This document shows positions 34,148-44,548 of a stretch of DNA of 64,000 nucleotides, piece after piece. Positions within the stretch are counted from its first letter, which is position 1. The number at the start of each line of letters is the position of its first letter. The notes under the pieces are model-generated. The model had not been told where the DNA came from, did not search any database, and saw only the letters and a program-made list of their open reading frames with translations. A program made the position numbers and the translations under genes. Origin of the DNA: Alphaproteobacteria bacterium (lineage in GTDB: Bacteria; Pseudomonadota; Alphaproteobacteria; Acetobacterales; Acetobacteraceae); assembly GCA_026400815.1 (NCBI GenBank), contig JAPLOI010000026.1:1-64000 (forward strand), in the 5' to 3' direction.

Positions 34148-35542
34148 CTACCCGCGCACGAAATCCGCCGGTGTGAGCTTGCCCAGCTCCGTCAGCAGCA
34201 TCGGCCAGGTCTTCAGCCCCGCCTCGAACGACGAAAGCCGCCAGAACTCGTTCGGCGCATGCACGTCCTCGTCCGGCATCGCCAGGCCGAACGTCATCGA
34301 ATCCATCCCCAGCATCTCCTTGAAGATCGCCGTGATCGGAATCGTGCCCCCAGCGCGGGACGGATACGCACGCTGCCCGTGCACACGCTCCAGCACCCCC
34401 AGCGCCGCGCGCAGCATCGGGTGGTCCTCGTCCAGCGAATTCGCCGGCGTCCCGCCCGCCTCCGGCGTCAGCTCCAGTTGAACCCCCGGCGCCACCTGCG
34501 CCACCAGATGCGCCCGCAACGCCGCCTGCGCCCGCCCGGGGTCCATCCCCGGCGACAGCCGCATCGTGATCTTGGCATGCGCCTCCGCCGGCAGAACCGT
34601 CTTGGTCCCCGCCCCCTGGTAGCCGCCCCACATCCCGTTGATCTCGATCGTCGGCCGCACCGTCGTCCGCTCGCGGACCGTGTAAGCCGGGTCACCCCAC
34701 GGCACCCCGCCGAACTGCGCGTACCACTCCGCCTCATCGAACGGCAGCGCCGCCGCCGAAGCCCGCACCGCATTCGTCACCGGCTTCGCATCCGCCCCAA
34801 ACCCCGCCACCAGAATCCGCCCCTGGTCGTCATGGATCGAAGCCAGCAGCGCCGCCATCTCCCGCAGCGCATTCCTGGCCGCCCCGCCATACCGCCCGGA
34901 ATGCCCATCCTTGCTCGCCGTGCGAAGCGAAATCTCCAACCCGGTGATCCCACGCCCGCCCACGCCCACCGTCGGCACCTCGGTGCTCGCCCAGCCGCCA
35001 TCGGCCGACAGCAGCGCATCCGCCATCAGCGCCTCCCGGTTGCGCTCTACGATCCCGCGCAAACTCGGGCTGCCGCACTCCTCCTCGCCCTCCAGGAACA
35101 GCTTCACGTTCACCGGCAGGCTCCCATGCACGGCCAGGAACGCCGCCACCGTCTCCACCGCGATCATGGTGGAACCCTTCACATCCGAGGCCCCACGCGC
35201 ATACAGCCGCCCATCCACCTCGGTCGGCTCAAACGGCGGCGTGCGCCACAGCTCCACCGGGTCCGCCGGCTGCACGTCGTAATGCCCATACACGATCAGC
35301 GTCGGCTTCCCCGGCGCGCCCATCCAGCTCGCATACACGGCCGGCTGATGCTCCCCCGCCAACAGCCGCGCATCGGCAAAACCGGCCGCCTTCAGCCGAT
35401 CCACCAGAAACGCCCGCGCCGCATCCATATGCGGCCCGAACGCCGGATCTGTGGATACGCTGGGAATCCGGATCAGCGCCTTAAGCCGATCCAGAATGGC
35501 ATCGCGCTCGCCCTGCAGATAGGCGATCACTTCGTCAGACAT
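34148..35542 (-). CDS. M20 family dipeptidase
   Basis: This 464-residue metallopeptidase of the M20 family uses two zinc ions. Visible are IVYGHYDVQPADPVELWRTP (His-x-Asp), YARGASDVKGSTM (metal Asp), FLEGEEECGSP (catalytic Glu and metal Glu) and the late HAPNEFW metal His. It hydrolyses dipeptides or acylated amino acids in the cytoplasm. The start MSDEVI at 35542 is chosen, since the open frame upstream runs through a hairpin repeat. Downstream (minus) it meets a long palindrome. Confidence 0.92.
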   Translation of the reverse strand: MSDEVIAYLQGERDAILDRLKALIRIPSVSTDPAFGPHMDAARAFLVDRLKAAGFADARLLAGEHQPAVYASWMGAPGKPTLIVYGHYDVQPADPVELWRTPPFEPTEVDGRLYARGASDVKGSTMIAVETVAAFLAVHGSLPVNVKLFLEGEEECGSPSLRGIVERNREALMADALLSADGGWASTEVPTVGVGGRGITGLEISLRTASKDGHSGRYGGAARNALREMAALLASIHDDQGRILVAGFGADAKPVTNAVRASAAALPFDEAEWYAQFGGVPWGDPAYTVRERTTVRPTIEINGMWGGYQGAGTKTVLPAEAHAKITMRLSPGMDPGRAQAALRAHLVAQVAPGVQLELTPEAGGTPANSLDEDHPMLRAALGVLERVHGQRAYPSRAGGTIPITAIFKEMLGMDSMTFGLAMPDEDVHAPNEFWRLSSFEAGLKTWPMLLTELGKLTPADFVRG

Positions 35543-35570
35543 CGGGTCACTCCAACAAGACAGAAAGCGC

Positions 35571-35646
35571 GTTCTTTTTTGAAAAAAAGAACCAAAAAAC
35601 TTTTGTAATAAAAGTCTTTTTGCTTCTTTTTCTTCAGAAAAAGAAG
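35571..35646. repeat. Paired AT-rich hairpin module, copy 3 (shortest spacer)
   Basis: Hairpin A is at 35571-35592 and hairpin B at 35623-35646. Their inner tails (CAAAAAACTTTT and AAAAGTCTTTTTG) are separated by only 5 bases, so the whole module can fold as one long imperfect stem. It lies between the start of the peptidase gene and the stop of the enoyl-CoA hydratase gene, both on the minus strand. Hairpin B follows the hydratase stop in terminator orientation. Confidence 0.8.
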
Positions 35647-35651
35647 AATCC

Positions 35652-36311
35652 TTACTTACACCTCTCGCTGAAAGTCCCTCGCAGCCGAGCCTTCGTCCCG
35701 GCATACGCCGCCCCGTCCAACTTCATGCAGGCAGCGGCCGCCTCGGCCACCACCTTGTCGAACTCCGCCACGAACACCGCCCGGTCCAGATACCCTGCCG
35801 CCACCGCCTCATCCGGCCCGTACAGCTTCGCCCCCAGCGTCGCCTCCACCAGCGCGCCGGGCACCAGCCGGTCCCGCGCCAGCTCCACCCCCGCCGGCGG
35901 CAGCGAAAGCCCGATCGAGGTCTCGTTCAGCCCGATCCGGAACGCCCCCTTCAGCCCAATGCGGATATCCCCCGTCAGCAGCGTCAGCGCCCCCGCCGCC
36001 ACCGCATGCCCGGTGCAGGCAATCACCAGCGGCTGCGGATGCAGGTACAGCCGGGAGATCAGCGCCATCCCCCCCTCCACCATCGCCGCCCGCGCCGCCA
36101 TATCGCCACCGCGGATCACCTTCAGGTCGAACCCGCCCCCCAGGATCCCCGGCCGCCCCCGCAGCACCACCACCTTCGCCTCGGCCGCCGCCCGGTCCAA
36201 AGCCGCCCCGATCGCCGTGGACATGGCGAGCGAAAGCGCATTCGCCTTCCCGTCATCCAGCGAAAGCCACGCCACCCCGTCCTTCAGCTCATAGCCCACC
36301 AACTCGCTCAT
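35652..36311 (-). CDS. Enoyl-CoA hydratase/isomerase family protein
   Basis: This 219-residue crotonase-fold protein has GRPGILGGGFDLKVI (CoA-ester oxyanion hole region) and TGHAVAAGALTLLTGDIRIG. It is shorter than the usual 255-260 residues, and the catalytic Glu pair of classical hydratases is not obvious. Members hydrate or isomerise acyl-CoA thioesters. The start at 36311 follows the last plausible ATG, and upstream sequence is intergenic before a divergent amidase gene. Confidence 0.85.
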   Translation of the reverse strand: MSELVGYELKDGVAWLSLDDGKANALSLAMSTAIGAALDRAAAEAKVVVLRGRPGILGGGFDLKVIRGGDMAARAAMVEGGMALISRLYLHPQPLVIACTGHAVAAGALTLLTGDIRIGLKGAFRIGLNETSIGLSLPPAGVELARDRLVPGALVEATLGAKLYGPDEAVAAGYLDRAVFVAEFDKVVAEAAAACMKLDGAAYAGTKARLRGTFSERCK

Positions 36312-36407
36312 GCCGCGCCCTCCCTGCTCCCGCCACCCTGCCCCAGCACAGCCCGCTTGGCCACGCCCCGCCATCCGCCTACCCTCTCCCCGAACAGGAG
36401 CCCCGGC

Positions 36408-37934
36408 ATGAGCGAGATCGACGTCACCACCCTCACAATCGCCCAAATCCAGCAGGGCCTCGCCGCCGGCCGCTTCACCGCCGAGCAACTCACCGAAGCC
36501 CACCTCGCCCAGATCCAGGCGCAAAACCCCCGCCTCAACGCCCTCATCTTCCACAACGACCAGGCCCTGGAAGACGCCCGCGCCATCGACCGCCGCCGCG
36601 CCGAAGGCGAAAAACTCCCGCCTTTGGCCGGCGTCCCCGCCGTGGTCAAAGACCCGATGGACATGGTCGGCTTCCCCACCACCGCCGGCTGGTCCCTGCT
36701 GCACAGCAAATCCGGCGGCATCGACCTCATGCCCGCCCACGACAGCCCCGTCGTCGCCCGCATGCGCGCGGCCGGCGCCATCCTCCTGGGCAAAACCAAC
36801 GTCCCCGTCCTCAGCGCCAGCGGCACCCACGCCAACAACTCCTGGGCCGGCCCCACCCTGAATGCCGCAGCACCTGACCGCGCCCCCGGCGCCTCATCCG
36901 CCGGCAGCGCCAGCGCCGTCGCCTCCGGCATGGCCGTGCTGGGGATGGCCGAGGAAACCGGCGGCTCCATCCAGAACCCCGCCGCCGCCCAGGCCCTGGT
37001 CGGCATCAAGCCCACCCACGCCCTCGTCCCCAACACCGGCGTCTTCCCGCTCTCCAGCATGCGAGACGTCGTCGGCCCCGTCGCCCGCACCGTGCGAGAC
37101 GCCGCACTCTGCCTCGATGCCCTGGCCGGCTACACCATGGCCGACCCCAAAACCACCGCCGCCATCGGCCGCCTTCCCCCGGGCGGCTACACCGCCGGCC
37201 TCCACCCCACCGCGCTCCGCGGCGCCCGCCTCGGCCTCTTCGGCGCCGGCTGGCGCGACGTCCCGCTCCACCCCGAAATCGACTCCCTCTACGCCCGCAC
37301 CCAGGAAGAACTCGCCTCCCGCGGCGCCACCCTGGTCGCGGACCCCTTCGCCGGCACCGGCTTCGCCGCCATCGCCCTCGAACGCCCCCCCGGCGCCCGC
37401 TACGATTCCCGCGGCATGGAATCCCTCCCCCACGACCTCACCAACTACCTCCACCGCCTCGGCCCCGACGCTGCGCTGAAAACCTTCGCCGAATTCGCCG
37501 CCCACGTCGCCCCGCAGGATCCCTTCACCCCCACCGGCTTCCTGCCCTACCTCACCCAACTCCCCGGCTTCGAAGCCTGCCGCGCCAACCCCACACTCCC
37601 ACCCGACATGGCCGCCTTCCGCAGCGCCCGCGAACGCTACCTGGCCATCCTCAACCAGGTCATGGACCGCAACGGCCTCGATGCCCTGGCCTTCCCCCAG
37701 ATGTCCCAGCCCCTCCCCCCACGCACCGGCGAACTCCACATCGCCGCCACCACCGTCTCCGAGATCAACATCGCCGGCCTCCCCGGAATCGTCGTCCCCG
37801 CCGGCTACCTGGCCGACGGCGCACCCTTCTGCCTCATCCTCGTCGGCCGCCAATGGAGCGAAGCCACGCTCCTCGCATTGGCCTACGACTACGAACAGGC
37901 CTTCCACCACCGCCACGCCCCCACCCTCGCCTGA
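36408..37934 (+). CDS. Amidase-signature family protein
   Basis: This 508-residue amidase-signature protein has the catalytic Lys in [13 protein letters not shown], the cis-Ser region in [17 protein letters not shown] and the nucleophile Ser in [14 protein letters not shown]. The usual GGSSGG is GASSAG, a small deviation, but all three triad residues remain. A good ribosome site (aggag) precedes ATG 36408. The gene is followed 10 bases later by a flavin monooxygenase gene. It differs strongly from the other amidase at 19.3 kb. Confidence 0.88.
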   Translation: MSEIDVTTLTIAQIQQGLAAGRFTAEQLTEAHLAQIQAQNPRLNALIFHNDQALEDARAIDRRRAEGEKLPPLAGVPAVVKDPMDMVGFPTTAGWSLLHSKSGGIDLMPAHDSPVVARMRAAGAILLGKTNVPVLSASGTHANNSWAGPTLNAAAPDRAPGASSAGSASAVASGMAVLGMAEETGGSIQNPAAAQALVGIKPTHALVPNTGVFPLSSMRDVVGPVARTVRDAALCLDALAGYTMADPKTTAAIGRLPPGGYTAGLHPTALRGARLGLFGAGWRDVPLHPEIDSLYARTQEELASRGATLVADPFAGTGFAAIALERPPGARYDSRGMESLPHDLTNYLHRLGPDAALKTFAEFAAHVAPQDPFTPTGFLPYLTQLPGFEACRANPTLPPDMAAFRSARERYLAILNQVMDRNGLDALAFPQMSQPLPPRTGELHIAATTVSEINIAGLPGIVVPAGYLADGAPFCLILVGRQWSEATLLALAYDYEQAFHHRHAPTLA

Positions 37935-37944
37935 GGACCCCACC

Positions 37945-38943
<999 letters not shown>

Positions 38944-38944
38944 A

Positions 38945-39065
38945 AGCAAGCGCGTTCTTTTTTGAAAAAAGAACCAAAAAACTTTCGTAACTTTGCGCCG
39001 TGGCTAGCCTCGGCACAAGTCCAAAAGTCTTTTTGCTTCTTTTTCTTCAGAAAAAGAAGAATCCT
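38945..39065. repeat. Paired AT-rich hairpin module, copy 4
   Basis: Hairpin A (38954-38974) follows the monooxygenase stop after a few bases. Hairpin B (39036-39059) is inverted and precedes the ABC-transporter genes. The spacer contains TTTGCGCC, which also starts the spacer of copy 7. Half A is in terminator position for the monooxygenase transcript. Confidence 0.8.
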
Positions 39066-39171
39066 TCCTTCCCTTCGCACCTCCACAAGAACGGTTGCCG
39101 CCACCGAATCAAACCTTCATGATGTCTTAGCGCGCCAGCCCGGCGCCCCACGCATCGACGGAGCCCCCCTC

Positions 39172-40692
39172 ATGGTCCCCACCCGCCGCGCGCTTCTTGG
39201 TGGCCTCGCGACCGTTCCGCTCCTGCACCACTCCGCCCGCGCCCAGGCCCGCCCCGGCTTCGTCCGCTACGGCCTCTCCGCCTTCCCGCCCAACCTCTCC
39301 CCCTGGGACAACACCGGCGCCTCCGCCGGCACCGTGAAGATGCTGCTCAACCGCAGCCTCGTCGCCTGGAACGCCAAGGGCGAGCTCACCGGCGAACTCG
39401 CCACCTCCTGGGGCCTCGATGACCAAGGCGCCTGGGTCTTCAAGCTCCGGCAAGACGTGGTCTTCCACAACGGCGAGAAGCTCACCGCCAAGGACGTCGC
39501 CTGGACCATCGAACAGGTCGCCGGCGAGAAATCCACCGCCCATATGCGCGTCCAGTTCCAGCAACTGGCCCGCGTCGAAACACCGGATCCCTACACCGTC
39601 CGCCTGGTCCCGAAGGAAAAGCTCGCCACCCTTCCCGCCTGGTTCGCCAACTACAACATGCACATCTGCTGGGCCGGCTCCGACCCGCGCACCCCCATCG
39701 GCTGCGGCCCCTACCGCCTCGTCCGCCAGGAACGCGGCACCAGCATCGAGCTCGCCGCCTCCCCCAACTACTTCAAGCCCGGCCTGCCCAAGCTCAAGGG
39801 CATCCTCTTCACCGCCTACCCCGATGAAAACCTCCGCATCGCCGCCCTGCGCGCCGGCGACCTCGATATGATCGAATACGTCCCCTGGCAGGCCATGGCC
39901 TCGGTCGAAACCGACGCACGCCTCCGCCTCGATGAAGTCCAGGGCGCTGCCTTCATGGACATCCTGTTCAACGGCACCCGCCCGCCCTTCAACAACCCCC
40001 TCGTCCGCCGCGCCGTCGCCCACGCCGTGAAGCGCGAAGACATCGTCAAGGTCGCCTTCTTCGGCCGCGGCCGCCCCCTCGAAGGCGTGCCGATCGCCCC
40101 CGGCACACCGTATTTCGACGAGCAACTCTCCCGCGGCTGGGCCTACGACCCCGCCCGCGCCAAGGCCCTGCTGGCCGAAGCCGGCTACGCCTCCGGCATC
40201 CAGGCCAAGATGCTCGCCACCGCCCAGTTCGGCATGCACAAGGATTCGGCCGAGATCGTCCAGCAATACCTCGCCGCCATCGGCATCCAGGTCGAACTCC
40301 AGCTGCCCGATTGGTCCACCCGCGTCAGCCTCGGCACCCGCGGCCAATACGACCTCGCCGTCCACGGCGTCGCCGCCGACAGCAACGACCCCGACGGTCT
40401 GTCGGTCGTGATGGACACCTCCCTGTCCAACACCCACTCCCGCTCCTTCAGCCTCGCCGCCCCGCGCACCTCGGCCGCCTTCGCCGCCGGCCGCGCCGAG
40501 TTCGACCTCGCCAAGCGCGTCGAAATCTACAAAGACCTCCAGCGCGCCGCGTTGGAGGAAGTGCCCCTCGTCGGCCTCGCCTGGCGCTCGCAGGGCTTCG
40601 GCATGGATAAGCGCATCACCGGCTTCAAGAACCTGCCCGGCCAGCTCAGCACCTCCTCCGGCAACCAGCTCGAATACACCGACTTCGCCTAA
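39172..40692 (+). CDS. Peptide/nickel-type ABC transporter substrate-binding protein
   Basis: This 506-residue SBP_bac_5-type protein has a signal peptide (TRRALLGGLATVPLLHHSA, cleavage near ARA-QA) with a twin-Arg pair. Family features include RQDVVFHNGEKLTAKDVAWT and TPIGCGPYRL. It would bind oligopeptides or other cationic solutes in the periplasm. The start at 39172 gives the signal peptide; the longer open frame reads through the hairpin repeat. Its stop overlaps the first permease gene (TAATG). Confidence 0.9.
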   Translation: MVPTRRALLGGLATVPLLHHSARAQARPGFVRYGLSAFPPNLSPWDNTGASAGTVKMLLNRSLVAWNAKGELTGELATSWGLDDQGAWVFKLRQDVVFHNGEKLTAKDVAWTIEQVAGEKSTAHMRVQFQQLARVETPDPYTVRLVPKEKLATLPAWFANYNMHICWAGSDPRTPIGCGPYRLVRQERGTSIELAASPNYFKPGLPKLKGILFTAYPDENLRIAALRAGDLDMIEYVPWQAMASVETDARLRLDEVQGAAFMDILFNGTRPPFNNPLVRRAVAHAVKREDIVKVAFFGRGRPLEGVPIAPGTPYFDEQLSRGWAYDPARAKALLAEAGYASGIQAKMLATAQFGMHKDSAEIVQQYLAAIGIQVELQLPDWSTRVSLGTRGQYDLAVHGVAADSNDPDGLSVVMDTSLSNTHSRSFSLAAPRTSAAFAAGRAEFDLAKRVEIYKDLQRAALEEVPLVGLAWRSQGFGMDKRITGFKNLPGQLSTSSGNQLEYTDFA

Positions 40693-41642
40693 TGAACTTC
40701 GTCCTGCGCCGCGTGGCGCTGGCGCTCGCGCTGGTCTGGATCGTCGCCACCATCGTCTTCATCGCCATCCACCTGGTCCCCGGCGATCCCGCGGAGCTGC
40801 TGCTCTCCACCGGCGGCACCGCGCCCGATCCCGCAACCGTCGCCCAGCTGCGCGACCGCCTCGGCCTCGACCTCCCGCTCTCCACCCAATACCTCGCCTT
40901 CCTCCAGGGCCTGCTGCGCGGCGACCTCGGCACCTCCCTGGTCGACGACTACCCAGTGCTGGACGAAATCGCCCTCCGCCTGCCCCGCACCCTGGAACTC
41001 ATCGCCGCCGGCACCACCCTGGCCATCCTCATCGGCGTCCCCGCCGGCACCTGGGCCGCACTCAACCGCGGCGGCCCCTTCGATCGCGCTGCCTCCGCCA
41101 CCGCCGCCTTCGTCCTGGCCATCCCCGTCTTCGTCGTCGGCACGCTCCTGATCCTGCTGCTGGCGCAAACCCTGCGCGTCATGCCCGCCGGCGGCTACGT
41201 CCCCTTCGCCCGCAACCCCGGCCAGCACCTCCTCCTGCTCACCCTCCCCGCACTCGCCATCGCCAAGGGCCTCACCGCCGTCCTCTTCCGCATGACCCGC
41301 AGCTCGGTCCTCGATGTCGTCGGCCAAGACCACGTCCGCACCGCCCGCGCCAAAGGCCTGCACCCCAGCCGCGTCGTGCTGCGCCACATCCTGCGCAACG
41401 CCCTCTCCCCCGTGCTGACCGTCCTCGGCCTGCACATGGGCGCGCTCCTCGGCGGCACCGTCCTCGTGGAATACGTCTTCAACTGGCCCGGCCTCTCCAC
41501 CCCCCTGCTCCGCGCCGTCGAAGCGCGGGACTACCCGATGGTCACCGGCATCATCCTGGTCGTCTCAACCCTCTTCCTCACCATCAACCTCATCACCGAC
41601 CTCCTCCGCGCCGCCCTCGATCCCAGGATCAGGACAGCATGA
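40692..41642 (+). CDS. ABC transporter permease, DppB type
   Basis: This 316-residue inner-membrane permease has about six helices. It carries DppB-family features: an N-terminal VLRRVALALALVWIVATIVF, HLVPGDPAELLL, then RAKGLHPSRVVLRHILRNAL, the EAA loop that contacts the ATPase. It is translationally coupled to the substrate-binding gene. Unusually, it is separated from the second permease by a 151-base hairpin module. Confidence 0.92.
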   Translation: MNFVLRRVALALALVWIVATIVFIAIHLVPGDPAELLLSTGGTAPDPATVAQLRDRLGLDLPLSTQYLAFLQGLLRGDLGTSLVDDYPVLDEIALRLPRTLELIAAGTTLAILIGVPAGTWAALNRGGPFDRAASATAAFVLAIPVFVVGTLLILLLAQTLRVMPAGGYVPFARNPGQHLLLLTLPALAIAKGLTAVLFRMTRSSVLDVVGQDHVRTARAKGLHPSRVVLRHILRNALSPVLTVLGLHMGALLGGTVLVEYVFNWPGLSTPLLRAVEARDYPMVTGIILVVSTLFLTINLITDLLRAALDPRIRTA

Positions 41643-41793
41643 ATAAGCAAGCATGTTCTTTTTTGAAAAAAAGAACCAAAAAACTTTTATTCGCTTTGGC
41701 CTCGCTTTCCTCACGTAAGACTGGGCGCGCGATGGCGCAAACGAATGAAGTCTTTTTGCTTCTTTTTCTTCAGAAAAAGAAGGTTCTTCCTTT
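41643..41793. repeat. Paired AT-rich hairpin module, copy 5, inside the ABC operon
   Basis: Hairpin A (41655-41676) follows the first permease stop. Hairpin B (41759-41782) ends 11 bases before the second permease ATG. The spacer ends GGCGCAAACGAA, as in copy 1. It sits between two genes that should be co-expressed, so if the hairpins terminate transcription, the second permease and creatininase genes would be expressed poorly or from another promoter. Confidence 0.8.
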
Positions 41794-42603
41794 ATGAAAC
41801 GCCTCGCCCTCCCCGCCACCCTGGTCGGCGTCATCGTCCTCATCGCCCTCCTGGCCCCCTTCCTCGGCCTGCCGGATCCGGTGCGCCAGGATGTCGCCCA
41901 GCGCTTGGCCCTCCCCTCCCCCGGCAGCCCCCTGGGCCGCGACGAATTCGGCCGCGATGTTCTCGCCCGCCTCATCTGGGGCGGCCGCACCAGCCTGTCC
42001 GTCGCCTTCGCCGCAGCCCTCATCGCCTGCGCCATCGGCACCACGCTCGGCCTCATGGCCGCCTGGTTCCGCGGCCTCGGCGGCATGCTCGCCCTGGGCA
42101 GCACAGACATCATCCTCTGCTTCCCGCCCGTCCTGCTCGCCCTGCTCGTCGTCACCCTCGCCGGCCCCGGCAGCGTCACGCTGGTCATGGTGCTCTCCGT
42201 CCTCTTCCTCCCCGGCTTCGCGCGCGTCACCTACGCCGAAGTCCAGCTGGTGCAGGAACTCGAATACGTCGAAGCCGCCCGCGCCATCGGCGCCACCACC
42301 CCGCGCATCCTGCTGCGCACCATCCTGCCCAACGTCGCCGGCCCCATCCTGGTCCAGCTCTCGCTGGCCGTCGCCGCCGCCATCGTGCTGGAATCCGGCC
42401 TCTCCTTCCTCGGCATGGGCGTCGTCCCGCCCGCCCCCTCCTGGGGCCTCATGATCCGCGGCGCCCGCACCACGCTGGAACAGGCGCCCCAGCTCCTGCT
42501 CTGGCCCTGCGCCGCCCTCACCCTCACCATCTTCGCCATCAACCTGCTCTGCGACGCCCTGCGCGACACCGTCGATCCCCGCACGGCCCAGAAGTCCCGC
42601 TAA
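41794..42603 (+). CDS. ABC transporter permease, DppC type
   Basis: This 269-residue permease matches the DppC group: an N-terminal helix, then GSPLGRDEFGRDVLARLIWG GRTS-like sequence, about six helices, and the EAA loop EYVEAARAIGATTPRILLRT. It would pair with the DppB-type permease upstream. No ATPase gene (DppD/DppF) is present before the next unrelated gene, so the transporter must use ATPases encoded elsewhere or be incomplete. The start lies just after the hairpin module. Confidence 0.92.
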   Translation: MKRLALPATLVGVIVLIALLAPFLGLPDPVRQDVAQRLALPSPGSPLGRDEFGRDVLARLIWGGRTSLSVAFAAALIACAIGTTLGLMAAWFRGLGGMLALGSTDIILCFPPVLLALLVVTLAGPGSVTLVMVLSVLFLPGFARVTYAEVQLVQELEYVEAARAIGATTPRILLRTILPNVAGPILVQLSLAVAAAIVLESGLSFLGMGVVPPAPSWGLMIRGARTTLEQAPQLLLWPCAALTLTIFAINLLCDALRDTVDPRTAQKSR

Positions 42604-42617
42604 AGGAAACAACCGCC

Positions 42618-43436
42618 ATGGTCGCCAACACCACCCCCAAGGTCCACATGGGCACCCTCACCGGCGACGAGGGCCGGGCGATCTACGCCCAGAACCCCGT
42701 CATCCTCCTGCCCATGGGCTCCCACGAAGACCAGGGTCCGCACGCCCCGATGGGTGATTACCTCCTGGCCGAAAAGATGGCCGAGCTGGCCGCCCTGCGT
42801 GCCACCGAAATGGGCACCCCCACCCTGGTCGCCCCCGTCATCCCCTTCGGCGGCGCGGACTTCTTCGGCGCCATGGTCGGCGGCATCGCCCTCTCGGAAG
42901 CCACCCTCACCCAGGTCATGCGGGAGATGTTCGCCAACCTCCATCGCCACGGCCTCACCCGCCTCATCGTCATCAACGGCCATGGCGGCAATGTCGGCCC
43001 GATCCAGGTTGCCACGCGCGAAGTCCTGCGCGCCTCCGGCCACATCATCCCCAGCCTCTACCTCTGGCGCATCGCCTACGGCATGCTCCCCAGCATCGTC
43101 GGCGCAGAGAAATCCGCCGCCGTCTCCGGCCACGGCGCGGACCCGCTCACCAGCCTCGGCCTGCACCTATTCCCGGAGCTGCTCCGCAAGGACATGATCC
43201 CCGCCCCCCTATCCCTCAAGCGCAACGCCGCCCTGGACCTGCCCTACACCGCCCTGGGTGCCGCCAGCTTCAAGGGCGCCGAAATCGGCATGCCCACGGA
43301 ATACGACGACGTCTATAACAAGGGTGTCGCCAAAGGTGACCCCAACCTCTCCTCCGCCGAAACCGGCTCCGCCCTCACGGAAAAGCTTGTCACCCTCTGC
43401 GCCGAGTTCGCGGTGCATTTCGCCAGCAAGACATAA
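42618..43436 (+). CDS. Creatininase family protein
   Basis: This 272-residue protein belongs to the creatininase family of metal-dependent amidohydrolases. Visible metal and catalytic motifs include LPMGSHEDQGPHAPMGDYLL, INGHGGNVGP and SGHGADPLTS. Family members include creatininase and enzymes of riboflavin and PQQ-like pathways, so the substrate is open. It starts 14 bases after the permease stop, with a weak aaagga site, suggesting it works on the imported compound. Confidence 0.9.
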   Translation: MVANTTPKVHMGTLTGDEGRAIYAQNPVILLPMGSHEDQGPHAPMGDYLLAEKMAELAALRATEMGTPTLVAPVIPFGGADFFGAMVGGIALSEATLTQVMREMFANLHRHGLTRLIVINGHGGNVGPIQVATREVLRASGHIIPSLYLWRIAYGMLPSIVGAEKSAAVSGHGADPLTSLGLHLFPELLRKDMIPAPLSLKRNAALDLPYTALGAASFKGAEIGMPTEYDDVYNKGVAKGDPNLSSAETGSALTEKLVTLCAEFAVHFASKT

Positions 43437-43620
43437 GGAAGCAAGCGCTTCTTTTTTGAAAAAAAGAAGCAAAAAACTTTTGTCACTGGCCGGCCACTGA
43501 GGCCTCGTTTCCCTGGATCGCCCCCGTGCGCGCCCAGGGGGGCGAGGCCTTTTCATCATCGTTCAAATGAAGTTTTTTTGCTTCTTTTTGTTCACAAAAA
43601 GAAGACTCTTCCTCCCTGAA
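43437..43620. repeat. Paired AT-rich hairpin module, copy 6, with compensatory stem changes
   Basis: Hairpin A (43448-43469) has CTTC/GAAG ends where other copies have GTTC/GAAC. Hairpin B (43581-43604) is CTTCTTTTTG, TTCA, CAAAAAGAAG, where other copies have a C-G closing pair. Both changes preserve pairing, which supports selection on the folded structure. The spacer holds another inverted repeat, GGCCTC with GAGGCC. The module follows the creatininase gene. Confidence 0.82.
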
Positions 43621-43664
43621 AAAATCCCTTGCCTCCCTCCGTCGTGTGAGTTATTAAATCTCAC

Positions 43665-44042
43665 ATGATCCATCCCCTCCCCACATTGGCCGACCGGTTC
43701 GCCGGCTTGCGGCAGGAGCTGTCGGCAGATGCCGGGAGTCCGGGATTCGGTCTCGATGCCGTGGTCCTCGCGATCATCCTGCGCCTGCTGTCGATGCTAG
43801 GGCGGTTGGCCCTCGCCTGGCAGGAAGGCGCCGCCACGGCCCCGCGCTTCCGCCGCCACCGCCGCGGCCTGCGCCCCTACCGCCGCCGCCCCCGCGTGGC
43901 CCGCCGGCGCACCACACCCCGCCTCCGCCGCACGCACACCCGAACTCCGTCCATCCGAAGCCCCCTCCCGCGGTTTGCAGCCGCCAGGGCTCCGTGTTCC
44001 ATCGCTCATCGCCCGCCCGCGCGCGCATCCCCGTCCGCCTGA
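43665..44042 (+). CDS. Hypothetical protein with Arg-rich tail
   Basis: The first 50 residues (MIHPLPTLADRFAGLRQELS, then a hydrophobic helix LDAVVLAIILRLLSMLGRLA) look like a small membrane-associated protein family common in Acetobacteraceae (from memory). The remaining 70 residues are Arg/Pro-rich and of doubtful coding value, so the gene may be frameshifted or end differently. No useful ribosome site is seen. It follows a hairpin module and is 138 bases from the next gene. Confidence 0.35.
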   Translation: MIHPLPTLADRFAGLRQELSADAGSPGFGLDAVVLAIILRLLSMLGRLALAWQEGAATAPRFRRHRRGLRPYRRRPRVARRRTTPRLRRTHTRTPSIRSPLPRFAAARAPCSIAHRPPARASPSA

Positions 44043-44179
44043 ACGACCTCCAGCCAATCCTTTTTCAGCCTGCTCCCGCAGGAGCGCACGCGCACGTCCA
44101 TGTTATTTCGTTATCAAAACTACCTCTCTCTTCCCCTCCCCCACCCCGTCCTTCTACCCTCCGAGCAGGAGGACGCCCC

Positions 44180-44548
44180 ATGCCCCGCCATATCGCTGCC
44201 CTGGTTCTTGCCATGGCCCTTGCCCTGCCCGCCCAGGCCGCCCCCCCGCCCGGCGTCACCCCCACGCCCGAGGTCAAGAAGTGGTTCGACGACCTCCGCA
44301 GCCGCGACGGCTGGTCCTGCTGCGATTTCTCCCATTGCCGCCAAACCGCCGTCATCCCCAACGACGACGGCCGCATCCTCGCCTATATCGACAAAGACAC
44401 CTTCGGCCCCGACGCCCCCAACGCCTGGCTCGAAGTCCCCGCCCACGAACTCCGCAGCCGCAACAACCGCCCGCCAAGCGTCCGCGGCGCCATCATCTGC
44501 TTCGGCGACCACCGCGTAACCTGCGCCGACCTCGAAAGCGCCACATGA
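44180..44548 (+). CDS. Secreted Cys-rich small protein, unknown function
   Basis: This 122-residue protein has a signal peptide (MPRHIAALVLAMALALPAQA, cut near AQA-AP). The mature part has five Cys, in WSCCDFSHC and ICFGDHRVTC, which would allow disulfides or metal binding in the periplasm. A ggagga site precedes ATG 44180. The stop overlaps the M20 peptidase start (ATGA), so the two are co-translated. I do not recognise the family. Confidence 0.78.
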   Translation: MPRHIAALVLAMALALPAQAAPPPGVTPTPEVKKWFDDLRSRDGWSCCDFSHCRQTAVIPNDDGRILAYIDKDTFGPDAPNAWLEVPAHELRSRNNRPPSVRGAIICFGDHRVTCADLESAT

